The notes under the pieces: generated by a model | The model's input: only the letters and a program-made list of their open reading frames with translations | What the model was told of the DNA's origin: nothing | The model's database searches: none | Shown here: piece by piece, positions 9,235 through 18,251 of the stretch | Position numbering within the stretch: position 1 is the stretch's first letter | Layout of the letters: every line of letters begins with the position of its first letter | Position numbers and translations under genes: made by a program | Assembly (NCBI RefSeq): GCF_003024685.1 | Contig: NZ_PYLQ01000004.1 | Location: forward strand, 122,727 to 186,726 | Reading direction: 5' to 3' | DNA: 64,000 bases | Source of the DNA: Faecalibacillus intestinalis | Lineage (GTDB): Bacteria; Bacillota_I; Bacilli_A; Erysipelotrichales; Coprobacillaceae

Positions 9235-10191
9235 TTATAATGCCTTTTTAAGGACTTTTAAATTATATTTCATTGCCTTTAAATAACTATAACCATCCTT
9301 GATTTTCTGATCATCAACTGACTGTAAAGAATCTAAATACATAATTTTTTGATTTTTCTTTTGTGTATTATCTTTAACTGTTTGTGCAATTTTTAAATTT
9401 GTTTGATCAATAACAAAAATACTTTTTAAATCCAATTGATCTATTTTATTTGCTAGAAAAGTAATCGTATAAAAACTTGCTTCGATATCTGCAGAACATC
9501 CAGGAAAAGCCGCATAATAATTAAGATCATAATCATCCAGTAAATATCTAAATGGAAAACGATCTGCAAAAAGTAATGTTTTAGTAGTGGCATTTTCTAC
9601 CACTTGTTCATATTGATGATTTAAATCATCAATATCATTTAAATAGCGTATCGTATTTTCTTCATATGTTTTTTTGTGGACATCATCTAATTTTTGTACT
9701 TCATTTGATAGATAGCGAACCACTTCATGTGCATTAATAAGTGAAAGCCAAACATGTTCATCATATTCACTTTCATCTTCATTTTCGTCGTGATCTTCTT
9801 TCATTCCTTCCACATGTTCTTCTTCCTTGATTCTCTCTTTTAAAACATCCATCATATCAACAACTAACATATTTTTATTTTTTGCTTCTTTTAACGCATC
9901 ACTTACCCATTGTTCGGATTCTCCACCAACATATACAAATAAGTCAGCAGATGATACCTTTGCTAAATCTTTAATTGTTGGCTGATAACTATGTAAATCA
10001 GCTCCATCTTTAATAAGTAAAGTAAGTTCAAATGTTGAATTATTCTTCCCAATAATTTCTTGTAACCAATTATATTGGGCATACGTTGTACAAACAATAC
10101 TTTTTTTATCTGTTTCTTTATCTAAAGGTAAACATCCCATCAGCAAAAAACAGCATAATAACATAAATGTGTATTTTAATAATTTGTTCAT
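9235..10191 (-). CDS. znuA: Zinc-binding lipoprotein of ABC transporter
   Basis: This is a TroA/ZnuA-family solute-binding protein of 318 residues. It has a lipoprotein signal (hydrophobic stretch, lipobox LLMGC with Cys at about 20), so it is tethered outside the membrane. An acidic, His-containing loop (HVEGMKEDHDENEDESEYDEH, about 130-150) is typical of zinc rather than manganese receptors, and metal-ligand His lies in DEHVWLS. The ATG at 10191 overlaps the stop of the upstream regulator as ATGA, so an upstream in-frame codon at 10224 is rejected. Confidence 0.9.
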   Translation of the reverse strand: MNKLLKYTFMLLCCFLLMGCLPLDKETDKKSIVCTTYAQYNWLQEIIGKNNSTFELTLLIKDGADLHSYQPTIKDLAKVSSADLFVYVGGESEQWVSDALKEAKNKNMLVVDMMDVLKERIKEEEHVEGMKEDHDENEDESEYDEHVWLSLINAHEVVRYLSNEVQKLDDVHKKTYEENTIRYLNDIDDLNHQYEQVVENATTKTLLFADRFPFRYLLDDYDLNYYAAFPGCSADIEASFYTITFLANKIDQLDLKSIFVIDQTNLKIAQTVKDNTQKKNQKIMYLDSLQSVDDQKIKDGYSYLKAMKYNLKVLKKAL

Positions 10192-10601
10192 TTTAACTCC
10201 TTTTTCATCATACATGTTTTGCATAAACCACCAATAGTAGAAATATCACAGTCTAAAAAGAATTTATAATCTTTTTCTAGCATTGTGATGATAGAATCCA
10301 TCGATTCTTTTTTTATATGAATAATTTTTCCACATTCTTTACATTGTAAATGAAGATGTTCATGACATTGACTAAACTGTTGATTGAGACGATACATCCA
10401 AACATCATTATTCCCCGATTTATATTTAATTAATTGTCCTGCATCAACAAACTGTTCTAAATTCCTATAAACAGTTGAGATATTTACTTTCATTTCATTT
10501 GCTACGATATAATCGTAAACATCATGTGCTCGAAAGCATTTATCACAACACGTTTTCAAGTAATTTTCAATCAATTGAAAAGTTTTCGTTTTATAACGCA
10601 T
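10188..10601 (-). CDS. zur: Fur-family metalloregulator, probable Zur
   Basis: The 137-residue repressor has an N-terminal winged helix (about 1-75) and a C-terminal metal-binding half with the ligand run HEHLHLQC and two CxxC pairs (CKEC and CKTC), the structural zinc site of the family. Leading a znuACB operon makes Zur the best guess; PerR or Fur are alternatives. The ATG at 10601 follows GAGGTGG. An upstream TTG at 10622 is rejected because it falls within the operator. Two identical palindromes flank its promoter, so autoregulation is likely. Confidence 0.85.
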   Translation of the reverse strand: MRYKTKTFQLIENYLKTCCDKCFRAHDVYDYIVANEMKVNISTVYRNLEQFVDAGQLIKYKSGNNDVWMYRLNQQFSQCHEHLHLQCKECGKIIHIKKESMDSIITMLEKDYKFFLDCDISTIGGLCKTCMMKKELK

Positions 10602-10617
10602 ATTACCACCTCTTATT

Positions 10618-10632
10618 TGCAATTCATTTGCA
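10618..10632 (-). promoter_or_regulatory. Candidate Zur operator, downstream copy
   Basis: TGCAA-N5-TTGCA palindrome (15 bases) just downstream of the -10 element, covering the expected transcription start. It is identical to the copy at 10677-10691. Confidence 0.6.
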
Positions 10633-10641
10633 TTTTCCTAG

Positions 10642-10670
10642 ATTCTAGCATTCCTCTTTTATTATGTCAA
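10642..10670 (-). promoter_or_regulatory. Sigma-A promoter of the zur-znuACB operon
   Basis: Perfect TTGACA (10670-10665), 17-base spacer, TAGAAT (10647-10642) on the minus strand. It is bracketed by two identical palindromes. Confidence 0.85.
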
Positions 10671-10676
10671 TAAATA

Positions 10677-10691
10677 TGCAATTCATTTGCA
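10677..10691 (-). promoter_or_regulatory. Candidate Zur operator, upstream copy
   Basis: The second exact copy of the 15-base TGCAA-N5-TTGCA palindrome, six bases upstream of the -35 element and 59 bases from the other copy. Confidence 0.6.
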
Positions 10692-10695
10692 AATT

Positions 10696-10718
10696 AAAAA
10701 ACCATCTTTCGATGGTTT
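10696..10718 (-). terminator. Terminator of the L,D-transpeptidase gene
   Basis: AAACCATC-TTTC-GATGGTTT hairpin (10699-10718) with a following T-run on the minus strand, directly after the stop codon. Confidence 0.85.
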
Positions 10719-12206
10719 CTAATCATGTATAAATACCATGTCTCTCATAGAAACAAGATTGTAAATATTTTTAACATCTTCTAATTGTAAATTAATACAT
10801 CCATGAGAACCTCTTGTTTTATATAATTCAGGCGACCATTTATCCCAATCACTTCGATTCATATAATGATATCCTGTTCCAGTCCATGTAATACGAACCC
10901 AATATTTAGTTGGTGTTGTATAATCCGCACCTGTTAAAGTATATTCGAGTTTTTTATCTTTTATATACCAGCATCCTGTTTTAGTAGAACGTGTTACATC
11001 ACTTGGAAGTCCTGTTACACATTTTGCACTATAAACAACTTGTCCATTTTGGAAGACATAAACCATTTGCTCTGAAATATCCACTTCGGTATATGTTTGA
11101 GTATTATAATCTTCTGTTGGATTTTCAAAGTTCATTTTGTAAGCTTTATTTTTATAAATAGGTTCTAACTTCTTAAGTAGTTTTTTCTTGTTTGTATTAC
11201 TTTTATTTTTTACATATGCATCTACATCACTTTGCGTATTATTTTCTGTCAACGCTTTATAAACTTGATCAACAGTTTGACTATAATCAATTTGCCATCC
11301 ATAATCTCCACCAGATACTTCTAATACTTCACCAGTATGTGACTTGAATTTTCTTGTTTTTCCTACTGTTTTGTATTTCAAACAGAATTTTTCAACCCAT
11401 TGCGCCATTTTTTCTTGATCAATTGAAACAGAAGCATCATCACCAATAACTATCCAATCTTTAATTTCTTTAGGGGAAATTATTTCATAGTGTTTTTCAC
11501 CCATATCAAAACAAACCCAACGACATAAATAATTATTATACTGGCTTAGCTCATTTAGTACCTCTTTATCAGTTTGTACATATTTTGGTTTTAAATAAAC
11601 ATTTGCCTTATCTAAATTGACTCTTGTCTTTAATTGTTGAATAGACTTTTCAACATAACTATAAAACTTATCTTGATCTAATTGATTTCCTTGTTTTTCT
11701 TTAATAACTTTACCACTTTTAGCAGTCTTATCATATTCCACATGTGCATCTACTGGTGCTGTAATTTTATAATTATCTCCTGTTATTAAAAATGATTGAG
11801 AAAGATTATTTTTAAAGGCCTCTTTATTATAAGAAACATCAAAATTTACATCAAAATCTTCACCTGAAATTATTTTATAAAACGAAAATAATCCATGTGT
11901 CTTTTTAAAGCAATCTTCTACTTGTTTTTCATAATTAGCATTCAAATTAATATCCGCGCCTCTTAATTCATATTTTGCATTATTTCTGCCTTTAATAACA
12001 AGAACATGATTTTTCAAATCCGTTTGAACAGCATTTTTAGCTTCTGACAAAGTCATATTTGAAACATCTATTCCACCTATTGAGGTATTTGGATAAAATT
12101 TATCATTATACAAAATAATAATGATAAAAAGAAGCATGATAATGGCTATAAGGAGACTCAAACATATTTTAGCTTGTTTTGTTATTTTTATTTTCTTTAA
12201 ATCCAT
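10719..12206 (-). CDS. L,D-transpeptidase with peptidoglycan-binding region
   Basis: This 495-residue enzyme probably makes 3-3 cross-links in, or attaches proteins to, peptidoglycan. It has an N-terminal membrane anchor (about 10-35), a long extracellular region resembling the PG_binding_4 repeats beginning at NTSIGGIDVSNMTLSEA, and a C-terminal YkuD domain with the catalytic motif SHGCINL (Cys about 470). The ATG at 12206 has an AGGTGA site; an in-frame GTG nine bases earlier overlaps that site and is rejected. It stands alone between terminators. Confidence 0.9.
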   Translation of the reverse strand: MDLKKIKITKQAKICLSLLIAIIMLLFIIIILYNDKFYPNTSIGGIDVSNMTLSEAKNAVQTDLKNHVLVIKGRNNAKYELRGADINLNANYEKQVEDCFKKTHGLFSFYKIISGEDFDVNFDVSYNKEAFKNNLSQSFLITGDNYKITAPVDAHVEYDKTAKSGKVIKEKQGNQLDQDKFYSYVEKSIQQLKTRVNLDKANVYLKPKYVQTDKEVLNELSQYNNYLCRWVCFDMGEKHYEIISPKEIKDWIVIGDDASVSIDQEKMAQWVEKFCLKYKTVGKTRKFKSHTGEVLEVSGGDYGWQIDYSQTVDQVYKALTENNTQSDVDAYVKNKSNTNKKKLLKKLEPIYKNKAYKMNFENPTEDYNTQTYTEVDISEQMVYVFQNGQVVYSAKCVTGLPSDVTRSTKTGCWYIKDKKLEYTLTGADYTTPTKYWVRITWTGTGYHYMNRSDWDKWSPELYKTRGSHGCINLQLEDVKNIYNLVSMRDMVFIHD

Positions 12207-12255
12207 AAAATTCACCTACTTGCACATATTCTATAACTTTATTTATAGACTGTCA

Positions 12256-12287
12256 AAAAAAATATCCTAATCCTCTAGGATATTTTT
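12256..12287 (-). terminator. Terminator of the PfkB-kinase gene
   Basis: Inverted repeat AAATATCCTA / TAGGATATTT with T-run on the minus strand, overlapping the stop codon region. Confidence 0.85.
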
Positions 12288-13221
12288 AACAATCAGATAC
12301 ATCCATATCCAATCCCAATTCACGTGGTAAAAAACGTGGACATACATTTTCTGATGATGTAATAACAGAAGCTGCTAATTTTGTTCCAATTTCAACTGCA
12401 TCAGAAAGTTCTTTTCCATAAGTAAGTCCTATTGTTAACCCTGCACAAAAAGCATCACCAGCACCTGTTGTATCTCTAACAGTTACTTTTTTAGCAAGAC
12501 AGATTCCTTTATTTCCTAAATGGTCGGCATAAATACTTCCTTTGCTTCCCATTGTAACAACCATTGATTTAATAGCTCCTGCAGAAACTTTTTGATAAAT
12601 GATTTCACATAAATCTTTTGGACTTTTTTTACTATAATTTTCAGCAAAAAAAATGCCTGCCTCTAATTCATTGCATACCAAACAATCAAATTGTTGTAAT
12701 AAGTCTCTTCTTTCAACTGCAAGTGTCATATTCGAAATAACACCAAATACTTTTTTGTTATATTTTTTTGAATAATCTAAAACAGTTTTTATAATTTCAG
12801 GATCAATATCAGCTTCTAAAACAATTGAATCACAACCTTTGAATATTTCATCGCCCTTTTCATTAATTAAATCCAAAATTGGCATTAAATTTGGACGTTG
12901 AGAAATAGAACCTGCCAAATCACCATCATTATCAAATACAGCTAGCCATGTTCCCATTCCTTCAGGAATTTTTTGAACATATTCTGTATTAACTTTATGT
13001 CTTTGTAATTTACGAATAACATCTTCTCCCAAAGCACTATCATCAACAATTGATAAAAATGTTGGACGTAATTCAATGTTTGCTATATCTTCTACCACAT
13101 TTCTACTTACACCGCCATGAATATATTTAATATGTCCTGCATTTCTTCCAGTTGGAATATATGCATCTAGTGGAAATCCTTTAATATCTACAAAAACTGC
13201 TCCAATTACTACAATACCCAT
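12286..13221 (-). CDS. PfkB-family carbohydrate/nucleoside kinase
   Basis: The 311-residue ribokinase-fold protein has the N-terminal glycine motif (GGVSRNVVEDIA, 36-47) and the C-terminal signature DTTGAGDAF (250-258) with catalytic Asp at about 256. It phosphorylates a small sugar or nucleoside with ATP. The N-terminal GRNAGH and GGVSRN pattern recalls pseudouridine or sugar kinases, but the substrate cannot be fixed. It has no metabolic partner nearby and stands as a single gene with its own terminator. Confidence 0.85.
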   Translation of the reverse strand: MGIVVIGAVFVDIKGFPLDAYIPTGRNAGHIKYIHGGVSRNVVEDIANIELRPTFLSIVDDSALGEDVIRKLQRHKVNTEYVQKIPEGMGTWLAVFDNDGDLAGSISQRPNLMPILDLINEKGDEIFKGCDSIVLEADIDPEIIKTVLDYSKKYNKKVFGVISNMTLAVERRDLLQQFDCLVCNELEAGIFFAENYSKKSPKDLCEIIYQKVSAGAIKSMVVTMGSKGSIYADHLGNKGICLAKKVTVRDTTGAGDAFCAGLTIGLTYGKELSDAVEIGTKLAASVITSSENVCPRFLPRELGLDMDVSDC

Positions 13222-13267
13222 ATTATCTACTCTCTTTCTTGTTCATCTTTTATAATATAACAAAAAA

Positions 13268-13299
13268 TAAAAAACAAGAAAAGAATCTTTCTTGTTTTT
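13268..13299 (-). terminator. Terminator of the aldo/keto reductase unit
   Basis: 12-bp stem AAAAACAAGAAA / TTTCTTGTTTTT (13270-13281 and 13288-13299) at the end of the reductase gene. Confidence 0.8.
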
Positions 13300-14287
13300 A
13301 TTGATTATTTTCTTTCATGACACCCACTAATGGATGTGGTTTATAACATTCTTCTAAATATTTTATTTCCTCAACTGTTAATTTTAAATCACAAGCCTTA
13401 CAAGCCGTATCAATATGACTAAGTTTTGTCGCACCAACAACTGGTGAAGTTACTTTAGACATTAACCATGCTAAAGAAATTTCTGACATCGAACAATTTC
13501 TTTTTTTAGCAAGTTCTTCAACTCTTTGAATGATGACAAGATCTTCTTTTTCGCTTTCATCATATTTACCTTTAGCATAGGTATCTTCTTTTAATCTTTT
13601 AGATGTTTCCCCTGGATGTCTTGAAAGTCTTCCCGAAGCAAGTGAACTATAAGGTGTCATAGAAACACCCATTAAATCACAATAAGGTTTCATTTCTCTT
13701 TCTTCTTCTCTAAAGATTAGATTGTAATGTCCTTGAATTGATTGGAAGGTTGCCCATCCATTGTTTTTAGCAATTTCATTAGCTCTAGCAATTTGCCAAG
13801 CAAAACAGTTAGAAACACCAATGGCTCTTACTTTTTTTGATTTAACAAGATCATTTAAGATTTCCATTGTTTCTTCAATAGGAGTTATATTATCCCAACG
13901 ATGAAGAATATAAAGATCTACATAATCCATTTGTAATCTTTTTAAACTATTATTTAAGCATGTTTCAATATGTTCTCTTGCGCTAATACCTTGATTAATT
14001 TGTTCTTGGCTACGTGGCATAAATTTAGTCGCAATAACAACATCTTCTCTTTTTGAAAATTCTTTGATGGCACGTCCTAAATATTCTTCTGATGTTCCTC
14101 CTTGATATCCCATAGCAGTATCAAAAAAGTTGATTCCTTGATCAAGGGCATGCTTAATGATTTTTTTAGATTCTTCATAAGGAAGTGTCCAAGAATGCAT
14201 TCCTGCTTGTGGATCACCAAATCCCATACATCCTAAACATACTTTTGAAACTTTAATATCTGTCTTACCTAAATTAACGTATTCCAT
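13298..14287 (-). CDS. Aldo/keto reductase
   Basis: A 329-residue NADPH-dependent oxidoreductase of the AKR superfamily (TIM barrel). The tetrad residues are visible: Asp in FFDTAMGYQ (about 56), Tyr (about 61), Lys in IATKF (about 88) and His in YILHRWD (about 119). The natural substrate is unknown; general reduction of aldehydes or ketones is the family role. It lies eight bases after a histidine-phosphatase gene and shares its transcript. Confidence 0.9.
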   Translation of the reverse strand: MEYVNLGKTDIKVSKVCLGCMGFGDPQAGMHSWTLPYEESKKIIKHALDQGINFFDTAMGYQGGTSEEYLGRAIKEFSKREDVVIATKFMPRSQEQINQGISAREHIETCLNNSLKRLQMDYVDLYILHRWDNITPIEETMEILNDLVKSKKVRAIGVSNCFAWQIARANEIAKNNGWATFQSIQGHYNLIFREEEREMKPYCDLMGVSMTPYSSLASGRLSRHPGETSKRLKEDTYAKGKYDESEKEDLVIIQRVEELAKKRNCSMSEISLAWLMSKVTSPVVGATKLSHIDTACKACDLKLTVEEIKYLEECYKPHPLVGVMKENNQ

Positions 14288-14295
14288 ATTTCCTC

Positions 14296-14871
14296 CTAGA
14301 TTTGATGTCTAATCACATCTTTTAATGTAAATGTTCCATTATCAAATTCATAAATAAAAATACAACAATTTCCAAATCCTTTTTTTAATTCTTCCATTGG
14401 ATCTTGAAAAGCTCTTAAAAAGTTAAAACAAGCCCCACTGTGACTCACGGCTAAAACACTATGATGGTCTTCTTTATTCATAATTTCTGTTAAAGTTTTT
14501 ACCATACGATCTCTTGTCGTATTAGAGGATTCTCCTTTATATTGTAAATAGAATGTTTCACAATCTTTAGGTGTTAAATGAGAATTTAATCTTTCACTTT
14601 CTCCTTCTAACTCCCCATAATAATTTTCTTTTAAACCTTTAGTACGTACATAAGGCATATCTGTCACAAGTTCTAATGTATCACAACATCTTTCACTCGT
14701 ACTTGAATAAGCATGATCAAAAGTAATATCGTGATCTTTAAACCATTTTCCCGCAACTTTCGCTTGTTTGATTCCTAATTCTGTAAGTGGCGAATCACAC
14801 CACCCTTGAATCTTATGTTGTAAATTGAATAATGTTTGTCCATGTCGCATTAAATAAAGTGTCTTTTTCAT
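14296..14871 (-). CDS. Histidine phosphatase (phosphoglycerate-mutase-like)
   Basis: The 191-residue protein has the phosphohistidine motif LMRHGQT (7-13), a proton-donor Glu region (YGELEGES) and the second His in AVSHSGACF. It hydrolyses phosphate esters; members act on sugar phosphates or related compounds, and which one cannot be told here. The start at 14871 follows AAGGGA; an earlier in-frame codon at 14889 lacks a site. It is the first gene of a two-gene unit with the aldo/keto reductase. Confidence 0.88.
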   Translation of the reverse strand: MKKTLYLMRHGQTLFNLQHKIQGWCDSPLTELGIKQAKVAGKWFKDHDITFDHAYSSTSERCCDTLELVTDMPYVRTKGLKENYYGELEGESERLNSHLTPKDCETFYLQYKGESSNTTRDRMVKTLTEIMNKEDHHSVLAVSHSGACFNFLRAFQDPMEELKKGFGNCCIFIYEFDNGTFTLKDVIRHQI

Positions 14872-14916
14872 ACAATTCCCTTCTTTCACTTTTATTGTAA
14901 CATGCTTATAAAAAAG

Positions 14917-14942
14917 AGTAATTTATAATTAAATTACTCTGT
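14917..14942 (-). terminator. Hairpin downstream of the TetR gene
   Basis: AGAGTAATTT / AAATTACTCT 10-bp stem with 6-base loop (14917-14942), followed on the minus strand by a short T-run. A second weaker repeat, ATTGACAAA / TTTGTCAAT, overlaps the TetR stop codon. Confidence 0.7.
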
Positions 14943-14962
14943 CAACAAATTGACAAAAAAGA

Positions 14963-15541
14963 TTATTTGTCAATTTTATAAGGATTTGTTGTACAATCAC
15001 TTCCTTGAAATAAATCATCCATTCCCAGTCCTCGCATTTGGGTAATCATTTTTGCCATTTCTTCCACAGGGACTTTCATATCAGATAGAATCCATGATAA
15101 AGTCATTGCACTTGAAGCATTCGCATGATAAATAGTGGCGAATCTTAACGCATCAGGCATTGGTTTTTCACCATAAAGTTGTTGATGCCATTTTAAATCA
15201 AAGTCTTCGCAATGTTTAGGAATATAATCTTTTAAACAATTTTGTCCTTCCATTAGACATGCTTGTTTTAAAAAGGTTTGATATTGTTTCATATGTTCAA
15301 AAGATTCTATAAGTGATTCATAAAAATTAAGATTTTGATTTTGTCCATTAAAATGATTAATAATTTTATGATTATAAATATATTGGATTAAATCATTTTT
15401 GTCTAAGAAATGATTATAAAATGTTTGTCTACTGACTCCTGTTGCTTCCAGAAGATTTTTAACTGTTATTTGAGATAAGTCTTTTTTGTGGCATAAATCT
15501 AACAAACCATTTGCAAGTATTTCTTTAATATCAATTGCCAT
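14963..15541 (-). CDS. TetR/AcrR-family transcriptional regulator
   Basis: A 192-residue repressor with an N-terminal helix-turn-helix (TVKNLLEATGVSRQTFYNHF, about 26-45) and an all-helical ligand domain of the DhaS-like type. It lies 71 bases downstream of a MATE efflux gene on the same strand and probably regulated that pump. The pump is now broken by a deletion, so the regulator may lack its original target. The ATG has an AGGAG site. Confidence 0.88.
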   Translation of the reverse strand: MAIDIKEILANGLLDLCHKKDLSQITVKNLLEATGVSRQTFYNHFLDKNDLIQYIYNHKIINHFNGQNQNLNFYESLIESFEHMKQYQTFLKQACLMEGQNCLKDYIPKHCEDFDLKWHQQLYGEKPMPDALRFATIYHANASSAMTLSWILSDMKVPVEEMAKMITQMRGLGMDDLFQGSDCTTNPYKIDK

Positions 15542-15612
15542 AAAAATACTCCTTTCTTAGTTTGAAAACATTATATCATAAAATCCTCTTTTTAAATAAC
15601 TTCAAATTTTGT

Positions 15613-16706
15613 TCAAGCATTTGATTTATAACGATAATAGAAAATAATCGCACGAATTGTCCAATCGCCGCACATTGCAAGAGCAATTCCAATAACACCT
15701 AAATGAAGTCCTAAAGCAAGAATAATAGATAAGACAAGTCTTCCACCCACTGTTGAAGCAATTGAAACAATCATCGTAAATTTGACATCTCCTGTAGCTC
15801 TTAATCCTTGAGATAATGGTCCAGAAAGTGGGAAGACAACGGTGTTGGCAATATTATGAATAATAACAAGAATAATAATTAAATGTTTTGTTTCATTCGC
15901 AAGATTATAGAATTGTAAGATAAATGGTGTCATCGCTAAAACAAGTACATTCCATACAATTGAAAAAGCAAGCGACCATTTAATAAGTTTAGAGAAATAG
16001 AATTTTGCTTGATCAACATCCTTTGCTCCCATACATTGTCCAATAACAGTAATAAAGACAGGCCCCATTGCTGAACCAATAAGTGCCGCTAATGACCAAA
16101 TACTTTGTGCAACCCCGTTGGCTGCAATTTGATAGGTTCCAAACATCGCTACAATTGAGCTTAAAGCCACTTTTACAAGTTGGAAAATTCCATTTTCGAC
16201 CCCATTAGGAATTGCTATATTTAAAATACGTTTGAGCATCTTTCCATCAAATCTAAAAATATCTTTTGAATCATAGTAAGCTTCCAATTTTTTATTAAAA
16301 CATAAAACTGTGATAATGATTGCTGAAAAAACACGTGAAATAAGTGAAGGATACGCAACCCCTGCAACTCCTGCTTTTAAAACATAAACACCGATAATAT
16401 TTCCCACAACATTGATAATATTTGCAGCAAATGAAATATACATTGTTACTTTGGTTTTGGCCATTGAACGATATAACGCTGCTCCTGCATTATATATTGA
16501 CTAACAACGATTGCCCCACCTGAAGCAAGTGCTGTAAATAAATAGATAAAAATTGTATTGAATTGATTGACAAGTGATACTCCGGAAACTGCTGCTTCCC
16601 CACAACTACTTACGACAAAAGTATCGACAATTCCTACAAGCATAATCAGTAATTGTTCAAAAAACAAAGTAACGATCATGCTTCTTAATTCTTTATTAGA
16701 AAACAT
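15613..16706 (-). pseudogene. MATE-family efflux pump, broken by internal deletion
   Basis: Two pieces of one multidrug/Na+ antiporter lie in different frames. The N-terminal 70-odd residues (from the ATG at 16706) run to the VVSQYI motif. The rest resumes at YNAGAALYRSMAKTKV in the other frame and runs to 15613. Compared with the intact MATE protein at 55191-56528, about 67 residues (TM3-TM4 region) are missing at the junction near 16488-16498, and the frame is lost. The promoter (TTAACA-17-TATAAT) and ribosome-binding site are intact, so the loss looks recent. A separate peptide from the internal ATG at 16464 could be made but would lack the first helices. Confidence 0.85.
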
Positions 16707-16729
16707 TTTTCATTTCTCCCCTTGTCTTC

Positions 16730-16758
16730 ATTATAAAAAAAGAAGCATAAAATGTTAA
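16730..16758 (-). promoter_or_regulatory. Sigma-A promoter of the broken MATE gene
   Basis: TTAACA (16758-16753), 17-base spacer, TATAAT (16735-16730). It is embedded in the terminator hairpin of the preceding gene. Confidence 0.7.
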
Positions 16759-16769
16759 ATGCTTCTTTT
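16736..16769 (-). terminator. Terminator of the 2'-5' RNA ligase-like gene
   Basis: AAAAGAAGCAT / ATGCTTCTTTT 11-bp stem (about 16737-16747 and 16759-16769) followed by T-run on the minus strand. It shares sequence with the MATE promoter. Confidence 0.75.
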
Positions 16770-16795
16770 ATAGTTTATATCATGCTTAACAAGCA

Positions 16796-17317
16796 TCATA
16801 AATCCCAGATCTTTATTTCTTGATACGGATTTGTCTTTGCTAAAACAATCTTAATAACTTTTCCATGAAAAGGTTCAAAATAATGATTTAATATTTTAAA
16901 TGCTTGATTAGTTTGTTGTTCATTTAACTTTCTGCTTATAGAAACATGGGGTACAAAATGATACGGTAAATAGCGATTCTTTTGTGAAATGGAAACATTT
17001 TCATCAAAAGTATGATGTACTTTTAAAATCAACTGATTTAAAAACTCATTATAAACAGGTAATAAATAGAGCGTTGATTTTTGAAAACACCCTATTGAAA
17101 CAAAATAAAGTTCTTGCTTCTTTCCTTTTGTAAAAAGCTCATTTGCCAATTCAATAAATTTATCTTCCTTTATTTCTTTATAAGTCGCAACAGTGAGATG
17201 AAAAGGAATATGATGTTTTTCTAAATAATTTTGATGAAGTTCTTTTTCAATCTGTTTACTTAGAAAAGATAATTTTTGATTTGTTTTTTCATCAAAATAC
17301 AAAGATAAATGATACAT
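16796..17317 (-). CDS. 2'-5' RNA ligase-like (2H phosphoesterase) protein
   Basis: The 173-residue protein carries the two HxT/S motifs of the 2H phosphoesterase superfamily, HLT (40-42) and HVS (about 124-126), spaced as in LigT/CPDase enzymes. These act on 2'-5' or cyclic phosphodiester bonds of RNA or nucleotides; the substrate is unknown. An ATG start at 17317 is given. A TTG at 17329 with AAAGGA upstream would overlap the yitT end and is a real alternative. It is transcribed after yitT. Confidence 0.75.
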   Translation of the reverse strand: MYHLSLYFDEKTNQKLSFLSKQIEKELHQNYLEKHHIPFHLTVATYKEIKEDKFIELANELFTKGKKQELYFVSIGCFQKSTLYLLPVYNEFLNQLILKVHHTFDENVSISQKNRYLPYHFVPHVSISRKLNEQQTNQAFKILNHYFEPFHGKVIKIVLAKTNPYQEIKIWDL

Positions 17318-17318
17318 C

Positions 17319-18176
17319 TTATTTTTCAATATATTCCTTTTCTAAGTTAAATCCTCTTCCTTGAACTTCATGAACATTTGAGATAATCATAAACGCATCT
17401 TCATCAATAGATTTTACAAGTCTTTCAACTTGAACAAGTTCTCTTGTCGAAATAACATTAATTAAAACTTCTGTATTTTCTAATAAGTAGCCTGTTTGTC
17501 CATGAAGCATTGTTACTCCACGATCAACGTTCGTTAAAATAGCCTTTCTAATTTCTTCATATTTCGAAGAAATAATTTTAACTTCGATTTTTTGAGCACC
17601 CATTACTAAAATCTTATCAATAACCATTGTATAAATAAAAATTAATACAATCCCATACAGACATTGTCTAATATCAGAAAAACCAAATTGTACTAACACA
17701 ATTAGTGTATCAAAAACATACATTGAAATAGAAACAGGAATTTTAAATAATTTATTTAAAATAAGGGGTGGTATATCCATACCTCCTGTTGAAGCACCTG
17801 CTTTAATAACAATAGCAATAGCAACCCCAACTAAAACACCTGCAAAAAGTGTGTTAATTAAAATATCATCGGTTAAATAAAAACCTTGAAAAGAAAATTC
17901 AAACACACCTAAAATAAATGGATAATAAAATGTTGAAATAAGTGTTTGTAAAGCAAATTTCTTTCCTAAAATAAGTGCACCAATAATAAAAACAATAAAA
18001 TTAAAAATAAAAGTAAATATTGAAATAGGTAAATGAAAATAATGATTTAAAAATAAAGAAATACCTGTTGTACCTCCACTTAATAAATGCCCTGGAACAA
18101 TAAATAAAATAACAGCAAGTGCAAGTAACGTATTTCCAAGTAATATACTGATAATATCTTTTTTATTTGTTTTCAT
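17319..18176 (-). CDS. YitT-family membrane protein (DUF161 + DUF2179)
   Basis: The 285-residue protein has five to six transmembrane helices in the first two thirds (DUF161/YitT) and a soluble C-terminal DUF2179 domain of about 80 residues. Its function is unknown in general; such proteins are common in Firmicutes. The start at 18176 follows GGAGGAATTT. An ATG at 18188 overlaps that site and is rejected. A terminator hairpin stands directly before the ribosome-binding site, so expression may be attenuated. Confidence 0.88.
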   Translation of the reverse strand: MKTNKKDIISILLGNTLLALAVILFIVPGHLLSGGTTGISLFLNHYFHLPISIFTFIFNFIVFIIGALILGKKFALQTLISTFYYPFILGVFEFSFQGFYLTDDILINTLFAGVLVGVAIAIVIKAGASTGGMDIPPLILNKLFKIPVSISMYVFDTLIVLVQFGFSDIRQCLYGIVLIFIYTMVIDKILVMGAQKIEVKIISSKYEEIRKAILTNVDRGVTMLHGQTGYLLENTEVLINVISTRELVQVERLVKSIDEDAFMIISNVHEVQGRGFNLEKEYIEK

Positions 18177-18187
18177 AAATTCCTCCA

Positions 18188-18224
18188 TAAAAAAACCACA
18201 CTGTTTTTTTCCCCAACAATGTGG
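18188..18224 (-). terminator. Terminator in the leader of yitT (possible attenuator)
   Basis: CCACATTG and CAGTGTGG form an 8-bp stem (18224-18217 and 18203-18196), followed by seven T, ending right at the GGAGG of yitT. A good promoter lies upstream at 18252-18279, so yitT mRNA would contain this terminator. It matches no riboswitch class I recognise. The plain alternative is that it only ends transcripts of the YihY-DUF1294 unit. Confidence 0.6.
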
Positions 18225-18251
18225 ATCAAAGCATTCGCTTAATACGTTTGT

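Noticed and set aside
18188..18250. Known riboswitch (preQ1, fluoride, guanidine) before yitT
   Set aside because: None of the conserved core sequences of these classes is present.
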